Shown here piece by piece: positions 26,608 through 36,456 of a DNA stretch of 64,000 nt (positions within the stretch are counted from its first letter, which is position 1; each line of letters begins with the position of its first letter). This DNA comes from Pseudomonas sp. MF4836 (lineage in GTDB: Bacteria; Pseudomonadota; Gammaproteobacteria; Pseudomonadales; Pseudomonadaceae). The stretch spans positions 186,001-250,000 of the forward strand of contig NZ_MVOL01000002.1 in NCBI RefSeq assembly GCF_002018875.1, given 5' to 3'. Under the pieces are notes generated by a model that had not been told where the DNA came from, did no database searches, and saw only the letters and a list, made by a program, of their open reading frames with translations. The position numbers and the translations under genes are program-made.

Positions 26608-28218
26608 ATGAGCATTCTCCCCTCGCTTTGGGCGCGGGTATTTGCGGCTACTCTGGCGATCTCCACCTTGCCTGTCGCTTATGCCAAGACCCCGGCCGAT
26701 CAACTGATTGTCGGCATGAGCATGATCAACCTGTTGTCCCTGGACCCTGCCGCCGCCACCGGGCTGGATGTCTCGGAGATCAACGCCAACCTCTACGACA
26801 TGCTGCTGGTGCAGGATGTGGCCCAGCCTGATCGCCTGGTTCCGGCCCTGGCCGAACGCTGGCAGGTCAGCGACGACCGCAAGACCCTGACCTTCACCCT
26901 GCGTCCCGGGGTCAAGTTCCAGTCCGGCAACCCCCTGAGCGCCGAAGACGTCGCCTGGTCCCTGCAGCGGGTACTCAAGCTCAACCTGGCCCTGGCCTCG
27001 ACCTGGAAGGCCTACGGTTTCAGCGCGGAAAACGTCGAGCAGTACATGCGCGCCACCGACGCCACTACCTTTGTCATCGAGCTGCCACGGCCGACCGACC
27101 CGCTCCTGGTGCTCAACACCCTGGCCACCTCGCCCAGCGCGTTTGTCCTCGACCGCAAGAAGGTGCTGGAGCACCAGAAGAACAACGACCTGGGCGCCGC
27201 CTGGCTGGTGACCCACGCCGCCGGCAGTGGCGCCTTTGTGCTCAATGACTGGCGCGCCAACGATGTGATCCTCATGAGCCGTTTCGACGGTTACTGGGGT
27301 GGACCGGCCAAGCTCAAGCGCATCGTCATGCGCAACATGACCGAGTCCCAGTCTCTGCGCCTGATGATCGAGCGCGGCGACCTGGACATCGCCAAGGGCA
27401 TGTCGGCACCGGATATCGAAGCCCTGCAAGGCAGTGACAAGGTGCGCACCCAGACCCTGCAGCGCGGCACCCTGTACTACGTCGCCCTGAGCGTGAAGCA
27501 GCCGATGTTCGCCGATGCCCGGGTGCGCAAGGCGGTGCGTTCGCTGATCGATTACCAGGGCATCAACCAGACCGTGATGCCGCACTACGGCCTGATCAAC
27601 CAGCGGCCGTTGCCCCTGGGCCTGGCGGCGCGCCTGCCGGATCCGGGCTACCGGCTGAATGTCGAGGAAGCGAAAAAACTCCTGGCCGAAGCCGGCTACC
27701 CCAATGGCTTCAAGACCAGCATCCGGGTGCTGACCGATCCGCCTTTCATCAACATCGCCTCCAACCTGCAATCGACCCTGGCCCAGGCCGGGATCCAGGC
27801 CAGCATCATCACCGGCACCGGTAACCAGATCTACGGTGCGATGCGCGAGCGCAACTTCGACATCATCGTCGGCCGTGGCGGCGGCGGTGCTGAGCGGCAT
27901 CCGCATTCCAGCCTGCGGACCCTGGTGTACAACCCTGACAACCGCGATGAAGCCAAGTTGAGCAACTTCCAGGGCTGGCGCACTTCGTTCTACAGCCCCG
28001 AGCTGAACCAACTGATCGAGAGCGCCGAGGTCGAGCCTGACGCCAGCAAACAACTGGCCCAGTACCTGCAGATCCAGGAGCAACTCGACCAGCAGGTGGG
28101 CGCCATTCTGCCGGTCTCGCAAATGACCGATACGGTGCTGATCTACGGCGACGTTGCCGACTATCAAGGCCACACGGCCGCGACCACTCGCTACAAAGAC
28201 GTCTACAAGAATCGCTGA
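26608..28218 (+). CDS. ABC transporter substrate-binding protein 1 (family 5, Opp/Dpp type)
   Basis: A 536-residue periplasmic binding protein. A signal peptide (VFAATLAISTLPVAYA) is followed by the family 5 mature region (LIVGMSMINLLSLDPA, then LRPGVKFQSGNPLSAEDV). There is no lipobox cysteine, so it is soluble. It closely resembles the second binding protein at 29371; the two likely arose by duplication. Its place in a pectin locus suggests oligogalacturonides, uronates or aldarates as ligands. Confidence 0.85.
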   Translation: MSILPSLWARVFAATLAISTLPVAYAKTPADQLIVGMSMINLLSLDPAAATGLDVSEINANLYDMLLVQDVAQPDRLVPALAERWQVSDDRKTLTFTLRPGVKFQSGNPLSAEDVAWSLQRVLKLNLALASTWKAYGFSAENVEQYMRATDATTFVIELPRPTDPLLVLNTLATSPSAFVLDRKKVLEHQKNNDLGAAWLVTHAAGSGAFVLNDWRANDVILMSRFDGYWGGPAKLKRIVMRNMTESQSLRLMIERGDLDIAKGMSAPDIEALQGSDKVRTQTLQRGTLYYVALSVKQPMFADARVRKAVRSLIDYQGINQTVMPHYGLINQRPLPLGLAARLPDPGYRLNVEEAKKLLAEAGYPNGFKTSIRVLTDPPFINIASNLQSTLAQAGIQASIITGTGNQIYGAMRERNFDIIVGRGGGGAERHPHSSLRTLVYNPDNRDEAKLSNFQGWRTSFYSPELNQLIESAEVEPDASKQLAQYLQIQEQLDQQVGAILPVSQMTDTVLIYGDVADYQGHTAATTRYKDVYKNR

Positions 28219-28282
28219 GTGTGGCGCGGGGCCTGGCCCTGCGCCCTTGGTGTACCGGTGACTGTTTTATCAGGAGCTCACT

Positions 28283-29320
28283 ATGTTTGTTTCGACTGCC
28301 TCCGTGTTGGGGGCTCGCGCTTCCAATACCGCCCGGCGTGTCAGCACGGTCCTGGTGACCTTGCTCGGCCTGCTGGCGCTGACCTTTATCATTGGTCGGG
28401 TCATGCCGCTGGATCCCGTGCTGGCGGTGGTCGGGCCAGACGCCGACAGTTCCACCTACGACCAGGTGTACCGGGCCATGGGCCTGGACAAGCCGATCTG
28501 GACCCAGTTCGGGCTGTACCTCAACGACCTGCTCCACGGTGATTTCGGCAACGCCCTGTTGACCGGCCACCCGGTGCTGGAAGACATCAAGCGGGTATTC
28601 CCGGCGACCATCGAACTGGCGACCCTGGCGATTCTGTTCGGGGTCCTGATCGGCCTGCCGCTGGGTGTGTGCGCCGCCAGCAACCAGGGGCGCCTGGGGG
28701 ACCATATCGCCCGGGTCATCACCCTGTTCGGTTACTCCACACCGATTTTCTGGCTGGGCATGATGGGCCTGCTGGTGTTCTACGCCTGGCTCGGGTGGGC
28801 CGGCGGCGCCGGACGCATCGACCTGGCCTACGACGGCATGGTGCCGGAAGTGACCGGCCTGCTGCTGATCGACTCGACCCTGGCCCGGGACTGGGACGCC
28901 TTTGCCAGCGCCCTGCGCCATATCATCCTGCCGTCGCTGATCCTGGGCCTGAACTCGGTGGCCTACATCAGCCGCATGACCCGCAGTTTCATGCTTGAGC
29001 AGTTGTCCCAGGAATACATCATCACCGCCCGGGTCAAGGGGTTGTCCCGCCGCCAGGTGGTCTGGGGCCATGCCTTTCGCAACATCCTCGTGCAACTGCT
29101 GACGGTGGTCGCGCTGGCCTACGGCTCGCTGCTCGAAGGCGCGGTGCTGATCGAGACCGTGTTTGCCTGGCCCGGTTTCGGCCAGTACCTGACCAGCAGC
29201 CTGATGCTTGGCGACATGAACGCGGTGATGGGCTGTGTGCTGGTGATCGGCCTGATCTTCGTCGCCCTGAACCTGATCAGCGACGCCTTGTACAAGGTGT
29301 TCGACCCGCGTACCCGCTGA
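28283..29320 (+). CDS. ABC transporter permease 1 (Opp/DppB type)
   Basis: A 345-residue inner-membrane permease. It has a membrane segment near residues 20-45 (LVTLLGLLALTFIIGRVMP) and several more in the second half, with the EAA-type loop around EQLSQEYIITARVKGLSRRQV where it contacts an ATPase. It is the B-type partner of the permease at 31038. A 64-base gap with a weak hairpin separates it from binding protein 1. Confidence 0.88.
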   Translation: MFVSTASVLGARASNTARRVSTVLVTLLGLLALTFIIGRVMPLDPVLAVVGPDADSSTYDQVYRAMGLDKPIWTQFGLYLNDLLHGDFGNALLTGHPVLEDIKRVFPATIELATLAILFGVLIGLPLGVCAASNQGRLGDHIARVITLFGYSTPIFWLGMMGLLVFYAWLGWAGGAGRIDLAYDGMVPEVTGLLLIDSTLARDWDAFASALRHIILPSLILGLNSVAYISRMTRSFMLEQLSQEYIITARVKGLSRRQVVWGHAFRNILVQLLTVVALAYGSLLEGAVLIETVFAWPGFGQYLTSSLMLGDMNAVMGCVLVIGLIFVALNLISDALYKVFDPRTR

Positions 29321-29370
29321 GCCGTTTTGCCGTTGCGAACCGATAAAAATATAAGAAGAAGGATCCTTGA

Positions 29371-30981
29371 ATGAAAACTGCATTTTCCAAACTGCACCTG
29401 GGCCTGCTGGCGGCGGTCCTGGCCCTGGGGCCGATGGCCGTGGTGAACGCCAAGACGCCGAACGACCAACTGATCGTCGGCATGAGCATGGTCAACCTGT
29501 TCTCCATCGACCCGGCCAATGCCCCGGGCCTGGATGCCTCGGGGGTCAACGCCAACCTCTACGACACCCTGGTCAAGCGCGACCACGGCAACCCGGAAAA
29601 ACACCTGCCGCAACTGGCCGAGCGCTGGGACATCAGCGAAGACGGCAAGCAGGTGACGTTCCACCTGCGCCAGGACGTGAAGTTCCACTCCGGCAACCCG
29701 TTGACCGCTGAAGACGTGGCCTGGTCGCTGTACCGGGTGATGAAGCTGAACTTCGGCCTGGCCACCACCTGGAAGGCCTACGGCTACAGCGTCGACAATA
29801 TTCAGTCGCTGATCCGTGCCAGCGATGCCCACACCCTGGTCATCGACCTGCCGCAAGTCATGGACCCACTGTTGCTGATCGACTCCCTGGCGATTTCCCC
29901 AAGCGCTGTGGTGGTGGATCGCAAGACTGCCCTGGCCCACGAGAAAAACGGCGACCTGGGCGCCGGCTGGCTGGTGACCAACGAGGCCGGCAGCGGTCCG
30001 TTCGTGCTCACCAAGTGGAGTGCCAACGACTCGCTGCTGCTGACCCGTTTCGACGGTTACTGGAATGGCGCGGCCAAGCTCAAGCGCGTGGTGGTGCGGC
30101 ACATGACCGAGTCCCAATCACTGCGCCTGATGCTTGAGCGCGGCGACCTCGACCTGGCCTATGGCATGGCCGCGCCGGACATCCGCGCCATCGATGGCTC
30201 GGAGAAAATCCAGGTCCAGTCCCTGCAGCGCGGCACCATGTATTACGTGGCCATGAGCATGAAACAGCCCGAGTTCGCCAAGCCCAAGGTGCGCGAAGCG
30301 GTGCGCAACCTGATCGACTACAAGGGCCTGGACGAGCAGGTGATGCCTTACTACGGCAAGCTCAACCAGCAGCCGATGCAGCTGAGCCTGGAGGCACGCC
30401 TGCCGGATCCGGGTTACCACATGGACGTGGCCAAGGCCAAGAAACTGCTGGCCGAAGCCGGTTACCCCGAAGGCTTCAGCACCACCATCCGCACCTTGTC
30501 CGAGCCGCCCTTCATCGACATCGCCGCGCGCCTGCAGGCGACCCTGGCCGAAGGCGGGATCAAGGCCAGCATCGTCACCGGCACCGGCAACCAGGTGTAT
30601 GGCGCGATGCGCGCGCGCAACTTCGACATCATCGTCGCCCGCGGTGCCGAGCGTTACCCGCACCCGTATTTCAGCCTGCGCACCTTTGCCTACAACCCCA
30701 ACAACAGCGATGACGCCGGCCTGCCCAACTTCCAGGGCTGGCGTGCCTCGTTCTTCAGCCCGGAGCTCAACAGCCTGATCGACAAGGTGGGTATCGAGCG
30801 CGACGGTGCCCAGCGCCTGAGCCTGTACCACCAGGCGCAGAAGCTCTACGACCAGCAGGTGGGCCCGATCATGATGATTTCCCAGATGACCGACACCGTG
30901 GTCAGCGCTTCCGACGTCAAGGGCTTCGACGGCGATGACGCCGAAGCCACCCGTTACCTGGGTGTCTACAAGCAACGCTGA
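29371..30981 (+). CDS. ABC transporter substrate-binding protein 2 (family 5)
   Basis: A 536-residue paralogue of the protein at 26608, similar in length and motifs (LIVGMSMVNLFSIDPANA, LRQDVKFHSGNPLTAEDV). The signal peptide differs (LHLGLLAAVLALGPMAVVNA). Two binding proteins for one set of permeases and ATPases implies a broadened or split ligand range, perhaps mono- versus oligomers. Confidence 0.85.
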   Translation: MKTAFSKLHLGLLAAVLALGPMAVVNAKTPNDQLIVGMSMVNLFSIDPANAPGLDASGVNANLYDTLVKRDHGNPEKHLPQLAERWDISEDGKQVTFHLRQDVKFHSGNPLTAEDVAWSLYRVMKLNFGLATTWKAYGYSVDNIQSLIRASDAHTLVIDLPQVMDPLLLIDSLAISPSAVVVDRKTALAHEKNGDLGAGWLVTNEAGSGPFVLTKWSANDSLLLTRFDGYWNGAAKLKRVVVRHMTESQSLRLMLERGDLDLAYGMAAPDIRAIDGSEKIQVQSLQRGTMYYVAMSMKQPEFAKPKVREAVRNLIDYKGLDEQVMPYYGKLNQQPMQLSLEARLPDPGYHMDVAKAKKLLAEAGYPEGFSTTIRTLSEPPFIDIAARLQATLAEGGIKASIVTGTGNQVYGAMRARNFDIIVARGAERYPHPYFSLRTFAYNPNNSDDAGLPNFQGWRASFFSPELNSLIDKVGIERDGAQRLSLYHQAQKLYDQQVGPIMMISQMTDTVVSASDVKGFDGDDAEATRYLGVYKQR

Positions 30982-31037
30982 GTGCCACCCGGGGCGCCTG
31001 CGGGCGCATCGGGTGATCCTGATTTCGAACCGAGAAC

Positions 31038-31961
31038 ATGCCGATGATTGCCAACATGTCTTCTACCGATTCCACCGCCAAACGCCAGAGCGAGCGGGCC
31101 CCCGGGTCCAGCTTCGATGCCTTGTGCAAAAGCGGCCTGCGGGTCCTGCGCCACCTGCTGCGCAACCCCATGACCCTGGCCGGTTTGCTGGTCGCACTGC
31201 TGCTGATCGTGGTCGCGGCCTTCGCCCCTTGGATCGCCACCCATGACCCGGTCGCGCAGAACCTGGCCAGCGCCCTGCAGGCACCGGGCGCCGCCCACTG
31301 GTTCGGTACCGATGAGTACGGTCGGGATATCTTCAGCCGGCTGGTCTATGGCTCGCGCATCACGCTGTACATCATCACCCTGGTGACTGTGATCGTCGGC
31401 CCGATCGGGCTGTTTATCGGCACTGTCTCGGGCTACTACGGCGGCGTGGTGGACACGGTGTTCATGCGCCTGACCGACATCTTCATTTCCTTCCCCAGCC
31501 TGGTGCTGGCGCTGGCCTTTATCGCCGCCCTGGGCCCTGGCCTGGAGCATGCGGTGGTGGCGATTGCCCTGACCTCCTGGCCACCGATTGCACGCCTGGC
31601 GCGGGCGGAAACCCTGTCCCTGCGCAACGCCGATTTTGTGGTGGCGGTGGAGCTGCAAGGCGCTTCGTCGTCGCGCATCATCCTGCGGCACATCGTGCCG
31701 ATGTGCATGTCGTCGGTGATCATCCGCCTGACCATGAACATGGCCGGGATCATCCTGACCGCCGCCGCCCTGGGCTTTCTCGGCCTGGGTGCCCAGGCGC
31801 CGTCGCCGGAGTGGGGCGCGATGATTTCCACGGGTCGGCGCTACATGCTCGAGTGCTGGTGGCTGGTGGCCGTACCGGGTGCGGCGATCATGCTGGTCAG
31901 CCTGGCATTCAACCTGTTGGGCGATGGCCTGCGGGACATCCTCGATCCGCGTAGCGAGTAA
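31038..31961 (+). CDS. ABC transporter permease 2 (Opp/DppC type)
   Basis: A 307-residue inner-membrane permease. After a polar N-terminus there is a first membrane segment (AGLLVALLLIVVAAFAPWIA), the GTDEYGRDIFSRLVYGSR motif typical of DppC, and an EAA-type loop ending in LQGASSSRIILRHIVP. The start at 31038 is one of three nearby ATGs (31038, 31044, 31056), and I cannot separate them. ATPase 1 begins eleven bases after the stop. Confidence 0.87.
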   Translation: MPMIANMSSTDSTAKRQSERAPGSSFDALCKSGLRVLRHLLRNPMTLAGLLVALLLIVVAAFAPWIATHDPVAQNLASALQAPGAAHWFGTDEYGRDIFSRLVYGSRITLYIITLVTVIVGPIGLFIGTVSGYYGGVVDTVFMRLTDIFISFPSLVLALAFIAALGPGLEHAVVAIALTSWPPIARLARAETLSLRNADFVVAVELQGASSSRIILRHIVPMCMSSVIIRLTMNMAGIILTAAALGFLGLGAQAPSPEWGAMISTGRRYMLECWWLVAVPGAAIMLVSLAFNLLGDGLRDILDPRSE

Positions 31962-31972
31962 CCGGAGGCTCC

Positions 31973-32812
31973 ATGTCCGACATCAAACTGAACGTCGAAG
32001 GGCTCAATGTGCGCTTCGTCAGTGGCAAGAAAGAAATGCACGCCGTGCGTGATGTGTCCTTCACCCTGGGCCGGGAAAAACTGGCCATTGTCGGCGAGTC
32101 CGGCTCGGGTAAATCCACCGTCGGCCGCAGTCTGCTCAAGCTGCACCCGGCGAGCGCCAAAATCACCGCCCAGACCCTGCGCTTTGGCGATGTCGACCTG
32201 CTTTCGGCCAGTGAAAAGGCCATGCAGAAGATCCGCGGCCAGCGCATCTCGATGATCATGCAAGACCCCAAATACTCGCTCAACCCGGTGGTCAAGGTCG
32301 GCGACCAGATTGCCGAGGCCTACCTGGCCCACCACAAGGCCAGCCGCAGCGACGCTCGCGAGCGGGTGATGGAGATGCTGGAAAAGGTCCATATCCGCGA
32401 CCCGAAGCGGGTCTACAACCTGTACCCCCATGAAGTCTCCGGCGGCATGGGGCAGCGCATCATGATCGCGATGATGGTCATCACCCGGCCCGAGGTGATC
32501 ATCGCCGACGAGCCGACCTCGGCCCTCGATGTCTCGGTGCGCCAGCAGGTGCTCAGCGTGCTCGAAGAGCTGGTGGAGCAGCAGGAGCTGGGGCTGATTT
32601 TCGTCAGCCACGACCTGAACCTGGTGCGCAATTACTGTGACCGGGTGCTGGTGATGTACGCCGGGCGCGTGGTCGAGTCCCTGGCGGCCTGCGACCTGCA
32701 GTACGCCGAGCATCCCTATACCCGTGGCCTGCTGGCTGCCCTGCCGAGCATGGACAACCGCCGCGAGCGCCTGCCGGTGCTGCAGCGCGATCCGCTCTGG
32801 CTGACTTCTTGA
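31973..32812 (+). CDS. ABC transporter ATP-binding protein 1 (OppD/DppD type)
   Basis: A 279-residue nucleotide-binding subunit. Walker A GESGSGKST, signature VSGGMGQR and Walker B VIIADEPTSALD are intact, and a C-terminal YTRGLLAALPS region is typical of OppD/DppD. The usual iron-sulfur C-terminal extension of some family members is absent. It follows permease 2 by eleven bases and precedes ATPase 2 by ten. Confidence 0.9.
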   Translation: MSDIKLNVEGLNVRFVSGKKEMHAVRDVSFTLGREKLAIVGESGSGKSTVGRSLLKLHPASAKITAQTLRFGDVDLLSASEKAMQKIRGQRISMIMQDPKYSLNPVVKVGDQIAEAYLAHHKASRSDARERVMEMLEKVHIRDPKRVYNLYPHEVSGGMGQRIMIAMMVITRPEVIIADEPTSALDVSVRQQVLSVLEELVEQQELGLIFVSHDLNLVRNYCDRVLVMYAGRVVESLAACDLQYAEHPYTRGLLAALPSMDNRRERLPVLQRDPLWLTS

Positions 32813-32822
32813 GGAACCGACC

Positions 32823-33599
32823 ATGCCCATGATCCAAGCCCATTCGCTGAACCTCAGTTTTGGCGCCGGCCCGGCCCTCAACCAGGTGCTGCATGACGTC
32901 AACCTCAGCGTCGCCGATGGCGAATCCTTCGGCCTGGTGGGGGAGTCCGGCTCGGGCAAGACCACCGTCCTGCGCTGCCTGGCCGGGCAGTACCGGCACT
33001 GGAGCGGCGAGCTGAGCATTGCCGGCGCGCCGTTGCAGCACAAGATCCCCAAGGAGCACTTTCGCAAGGTGCAGATGGTGTTCCAGGATCCCTACGGTTC
33101 CCTGCACCCGCGCCACACCATCGACACCGCGTTGCGTGAGCCGCTGATCATCCACGGCATCGCCGACAAGGACGACCGGATCAACGAAATTCTGCTCAAG
33201 GTCGGCCTCAACGAGAGTTTTCGCTATCGCTATCCGCACCAGTTGTCCGGTGGCCAGCGCCAGCGCGTGGCGATTGCCCGGGCGCTGATTCTCGAACCCC
33301 GGGTGCTGTTGCTGGATGAGCCGACCTCGGCCCTGGATGTGTCGGTGCAGGCAGAGATCCTCAACCTGCTGGCGGACCTGCGTCAGCGCGAGAAACTCAC
33401 TTACCTGATGGTGACCCACGACCTGGGGGTGGTGACCCACCTGTGTGATCGGGTGGCGGTGATGCAGCAGGGCAAGATCGTCGAACTGCTCGACAGCCAG
33501 GCCCTGAGCCAGGACCTGGCAAGCCATGCCTATACGCGGATGCTGGTGCAGGCCAGTCGCGATTTCAGCCGCGAATCCGAACGGCAACTCGCCGGTTGA
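32823..33599 (+). CDS. ABC transporter ATP-binding protein 2 (OppF/DppF type)
   Basis: A 258-residue nucleotide-binding subunit with Walker A GESGSGKTT, signature LSGGQRQR and Walker B VLLLDEPTSALD. It ends the six-gene transporter operon. The GntR-type operator at 33622 lies 22 bases after the stop, so the next gene kdgD has its own promoter. Confidence 0.9.
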   Translation: MPMIQAHSLNLSFGAGPALNQVLHDVNLSVADGESFGLVGESGSGKTTVLRCLAGQYRHWSGELSIAGAPLQHKIPKEHFRKVQMVFQDPYGSLHPRHTIDTALREPLIIHGIADKDDRINEILLKVGLNESFRYRYPHQLSGGQRQRVAIARALILEPRVLLLDEPTSALDVSVQAEILNLLADLRQREKLTYLMVTHDLGVVTHLCDRVAVMQQGKIVELLDSQALSQDLASHAYTRMLVQASRDFSRESERQLAG

Positions 33600-33621
33600 G
33601 GAGGGCGCTGGCAGCGGTATT

Positions 33622-33634
33622 GTTATCGTACAAC
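33622..33634. promoter_or_regulatory. GntR-family operator, site 4
   Basis: GTTATCGTACAAC, a strong match to the palindrome. It lies 120 bases upstream of site 5 in the kdgD promoter gap. Confidence 0.7.
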
Positions 33635-33754
33635 TATAAAAGGGCTCTGCTCCGCTATCCCATGGGTTTTTCGGGGTAAGGCCCTTTATCTATAGGGTTT
33701 TTACTTGCGGTTACATAGCCAGGACGTTTTTGTCGTGGTCCTTTTCAAATTTTA

Positions 33755-33767
33755 GTTGTACGATGAC
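33755..33767. promoter_or_regulatory. GntR-family operator, site 5 (kdgD)
   Basis: GTTGTACGATGAC, identical to site 3, with the same CTTTTCAA upstream and GTA downstream. It lies 49 bases before the kdgD start. Confidence 0.75.
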
Positions 33768-33816
33768 GTACCTCTTAAGGTATTTCATTCACTTTCCGGC
33801 TCGAGGTTTGCGAACC

Positions 33817-34728
33817 ATGACTCCACAAGAACTAAAATCCGTCCTGTCTTCCGGCTTGCTGTCGTTCCCCATCACTGACTTCGACGCGAAAGGCGACTTC
33901 CGCGCCGACACCTACGCCCGCCGCCTGGAGTGGCTGGCCCCGTACGGTGCCAGTGCTCTGTTCGCCGCGGGCGGCACCGGTGAGTTCTTCTCCCTGGAAC
34001 CCACCGAGTACACCCAGATCATCAAAACCGCAGTCGACACCTGCAGAGGCCAGGTGCCGATCCTCGCCGGCGCCGGCGGCCCGACTCGTCAAGCCATCGC
34101 CTATGCCCAGGAAGCCGAGCGCCTGGGCGCGGCCGGCATCCTGCTGATGCCGCACTACCTCACCGAAGCCAGCCAGAAGGGCCTGGTGGCTCACGTTGAG
34201 CAGGTCTGCAACTCGGTGGACTTCGGTGTCGTGGTCTACAACCGCAACCTGTGCCGGCTCAACGCCGAAAGCCTGGAAATCCTCGCAGAGCGTTGCCCGA
34301 ACCTGATCGGTTTCAAGGACGGCATCGGCGAAGTCGAGTCGATGGTCTCGATCCGCCGCCGCCTGGGCGAGCGCCTGACCTACCTTGGCGGCCTGCCGAC
34401 CGCAGAGGTCTATGCCGCGGCCTACAAGGCCCTGGGCGTGCCGGTGTATTCCTCGGCGGTGTTCAACTTCATCCCGAAAACCGCCATGGACTTCTACAAG
34501 GCGGTGGCCGCTGACGACCACCAAACCGTGGGCCGCCTGATCGATGATTTCTTCCTGCCGTACCTGGCCATTCGCAACCGTTGCGAAGGCTATGGCGTGA
34601 GCATCGTCAAGGCCGGCGCACGCCTGGTCGGGCATGACGCGGGCCCGGTGCGCGCACCGCTGACCGACCTGCTGCCGGACGAAGTGGAGCAACTGGGCGC
34701 GCTGATCCAGAAACTCGGCGCCCAGTAA
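33817..34728 (+). CDS. kdgD: 5-dehydro-4-deoxyglucarate dehydratase
   Basis: A 303-residue DHDPS-superfamily barrel. The Schiff-base lysine is K167 (LIGFKDG), the tyrosine Y141 (VVVYNR) and the GGTGEFF loop is present. It dehydrates and decarboxylates 5-keto-4-deoxyglucarate to 2-oxoglutarate semialdehyde, feeding the TCA cycle after one oxidation. It has its own promoter with two GntR-type operators. The dehydrogenase for the final step is not in the window. Confidence 0.92.
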   Translation: MTPQELKSVLSSGLLSFPITDFDAKGDFRADTYARRLEWLAPYGASALFAAGGTGEFFSLEPTEYTQIIKTAVDTCRGQVPILAGAGGPTRQAIAYAQEAERLGAAGILLMPHYLTEASQKGLVAHVEQVCNSVDFGVVVYNRNLCRLNAESLEILAERCPNLIGFKDGIGEVESMVSIRRRLGERLTYLGGLPTAEVYAAAYKALGVPVYSSAVFNFIPKTAMDFYKAVAADDHQTVGRLIDDFFLPYLAIRNRCEGYGVSIVKAGARLVGHDAGPVRAPLTDLLPDEVEQLGALIQKLGAQ

Positions 34729-34737
34729 GGCGGTTGC

Positions 34738-34762
34738 CTGCGGCGCTGTCGGGGCGCCGCAG
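34738..34762 (+). promoter_or_regulatory. Hairpin after kdgD
   Basis: CTGCGGCGC / GCGCCGCAG arms make a stem ten bases after the kdgD stop with no T-run. It may moderate read-through to the chemoreceptor gene. Confidence 0.4.
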
Positions 34763-34813
34763 GACCTCGATCAAGCACCGGGTGGGCCGGGTACAACGCA
34801 ACAGGGACGCGTT

Positions 34814-36427
34814 ATGAAGCTGCATCATCGACTCACGCTTATGGTCATCTGCACCGTGCTCGGCCTGCTGTTGATTGCCGGGTTCGGCTTGAGCGCCCTG
34901 CGCTCGAACATGCTGGAAAACAAACGCAGCGAAATCTACACCGTGCTCAATCTGGCCGCGCAGCAAGTGGCGTATTACCAGGAGCAGGAACAACGCGGCA
35001 TCCTCAGCCGCGACGCCGCGCAGGCCAAGGCCATCGAAGCCCTGTCTAGCCTGCGCGATGGCAAGAAGACCTACCTCTGGGCCCGCACCGTGGACGCCCT
35101 GGGCCTGGTCCATCCCAACCCCGAGGTGATCGGCAAGGTCGACGTCGGCGTGACTCTGGCCGACGGTAGAACCAAGTGGCAGGGCTATCTGGACGGTTTG
35201 AAAAACACTCGGTTCGCCTACTTCGACGACCTGGCCAAATACCCGGGCGCCGAACAAGCGGTGCCAAAAATCAACGGCATCACCCAAATCGACGGCTGGA
35301 ACTGGCTGGTGGGTTTCGGCATTTTTGTCGACGACATCGATGCCGCATTCTGGCGCCTGGCCTGGCAGTTTCTCGGGGTCGGCCTATTGGTGGTGCTGGT
35401 GACCACGGCGTTGGCCTTGAGCATGTCCCGAGGCATTTATCGCAGCCTTGGCGGCGAGCCGACCTATGCCACCGAGGTGGCGCGGGCGATCGCGGCCGGT
35501 GACCTGAGCCGCGCGGTCACCGGGCGCTTCGGCCCGCAGAGCCTGCTGGCGGCGGTGGCGACCATGCAGACCAGTCTGCGGGAAATGATCGTCGGCATCC
35601 ACAACGGCTCCGGCCTGCTGGGCGAAGCGGCCAGTGGCCTGACCGGGCAGATGCGCCAGATCGACAGCGCCTCCCAGCAGACCTCGGAAGCCACCACCGC
35701 CACGGCGGCGGCCATCGAGCAGATGTCGGTCACCATCGATCATATTTCTTCGAGTGCCCGCGAGACCGAAGCCAACTCCGCGCGTTCGGCGCAACTGGCG
35801 GCCGATGGCGAGCAACTGGTGCACCAGGCGGCGGGGGCGATCCAGCAAGTGTCGGCCCAGGTCGAGGACGCCTCGGTGCGCATCGCCGGGCTGGTCAAGC
35901 GCACCCATGAGATCGACGGCATCGCCAGCGCCATCAGCGACATCGCCAGCCAGACCAACCTGCTGGCGCTGAATGCCGCCATCGAGGCGGCGCGGGCCGG
36001 AGAGCAGGGCCGGGGCTTTGCGGTGGTGGCCGATGAAGTGCGGCACCTGGCCCAGCGCACCGCGCTGGCGACCCAGGACATCACCCGCATGATCAATTCG
36101 ATCCAGGTCGACACCGGCTCGGTGGTCGAGGGCATGACCGCCGTCACGCCCCAGGTGGCGATTGGCGTGGCCCTGGCCGAGCAGGCCGCCAACGCTCTGC
36201 GCGAGATCAATCGCGGGGCCTCGCTGACCCTGGTCCAGGTGCGCGAAGTGGCCAGCTCCACCGCCGAACAAAGCCAGGCCAGCGCCAGCGTGGCGCAGAA
36301 CATCGAGAGCATCGCCAACCGCGTCGAAGACTCGGCGGCGTCGGTGCGTGCGGCCCACGGCAACGTGCATTCCCTGGAACGCCTGGCGGATGAACTGCGC
36401 GAATCCGTGGCGCGCTTTCGGCTTTGA
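34814..36427 (+). CDS. Methyl-accepting chemotaxis protein with Cache sensor
   Basis: A 537-residue chemoreceptor. A first membrane segment ([16 protein letters not shown]), a periplasmic single-Cache region (about 40-190, with [19 protein letters not shown]) and a second membrane segment ([16 protein letters not shown]) precede a HAMP and a signalling domain. The signalling hairpin [20 protein letters not shown] is intact. Placed between kdgD and the secreted pectinase, it probably guides cells towards uronates or their products; the ligand is an inference. Confidence 0.87.
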   Translation: MKLHHRLTLMVICTVLGLLLIAGFGLSALRSNMLENKRSEIYTVLNLAAQQVAYYQEQEQRGILSRDAAQAKAIEALSSLRDGKKTYLWARTVDALGLVHPNPEVIGKVDVGVTLADGRTKWQGYLDGLKNTRFAYFDDLAKYPGAEQAVPKINGITQIDGWNWLVGFGIFVDDIDAAFWRLAWQFLGVGLLVVLVTTALALSMSRGIYRSLGGEPTYATEVARAIAAGDLSRAVTGRFGPQSLLAAVATMQTSLREMIVGIHNGSGLLGEAASGLTGQMRQIDSASQQTSEATTATAAAIEQMSVTIDHISSSARETEANSARSAQLAADGEQLVHQAAGAIQQVSAQVEDASVRIAGLVKRTHEIDGIASAISDIASQTNLLALNAAIEAARAGEQGRGFAVVADEVRHLAQRTALATQDITRMINSIQVDTGSVVEGMTAVTPQVAIGVALAEQAANALREINRGASLTLVQVREVASSTAEQSQASASVAQNIESIANRVEDSAASVRAAHGNVHSLERLADELRESVARFRL

Positions 36428-36456
36428 CACCCCTGACCCCTGAAAGGAGATCCGCC

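Noticed and set aside
25366..28173. A very long open frame antisense to the cycloisomerase-type and binding-protein genes
   Set aside because: It is a by-product of high GC content and codon bias. The sense frames carry recognised domains, and the antisense protein has no motif.
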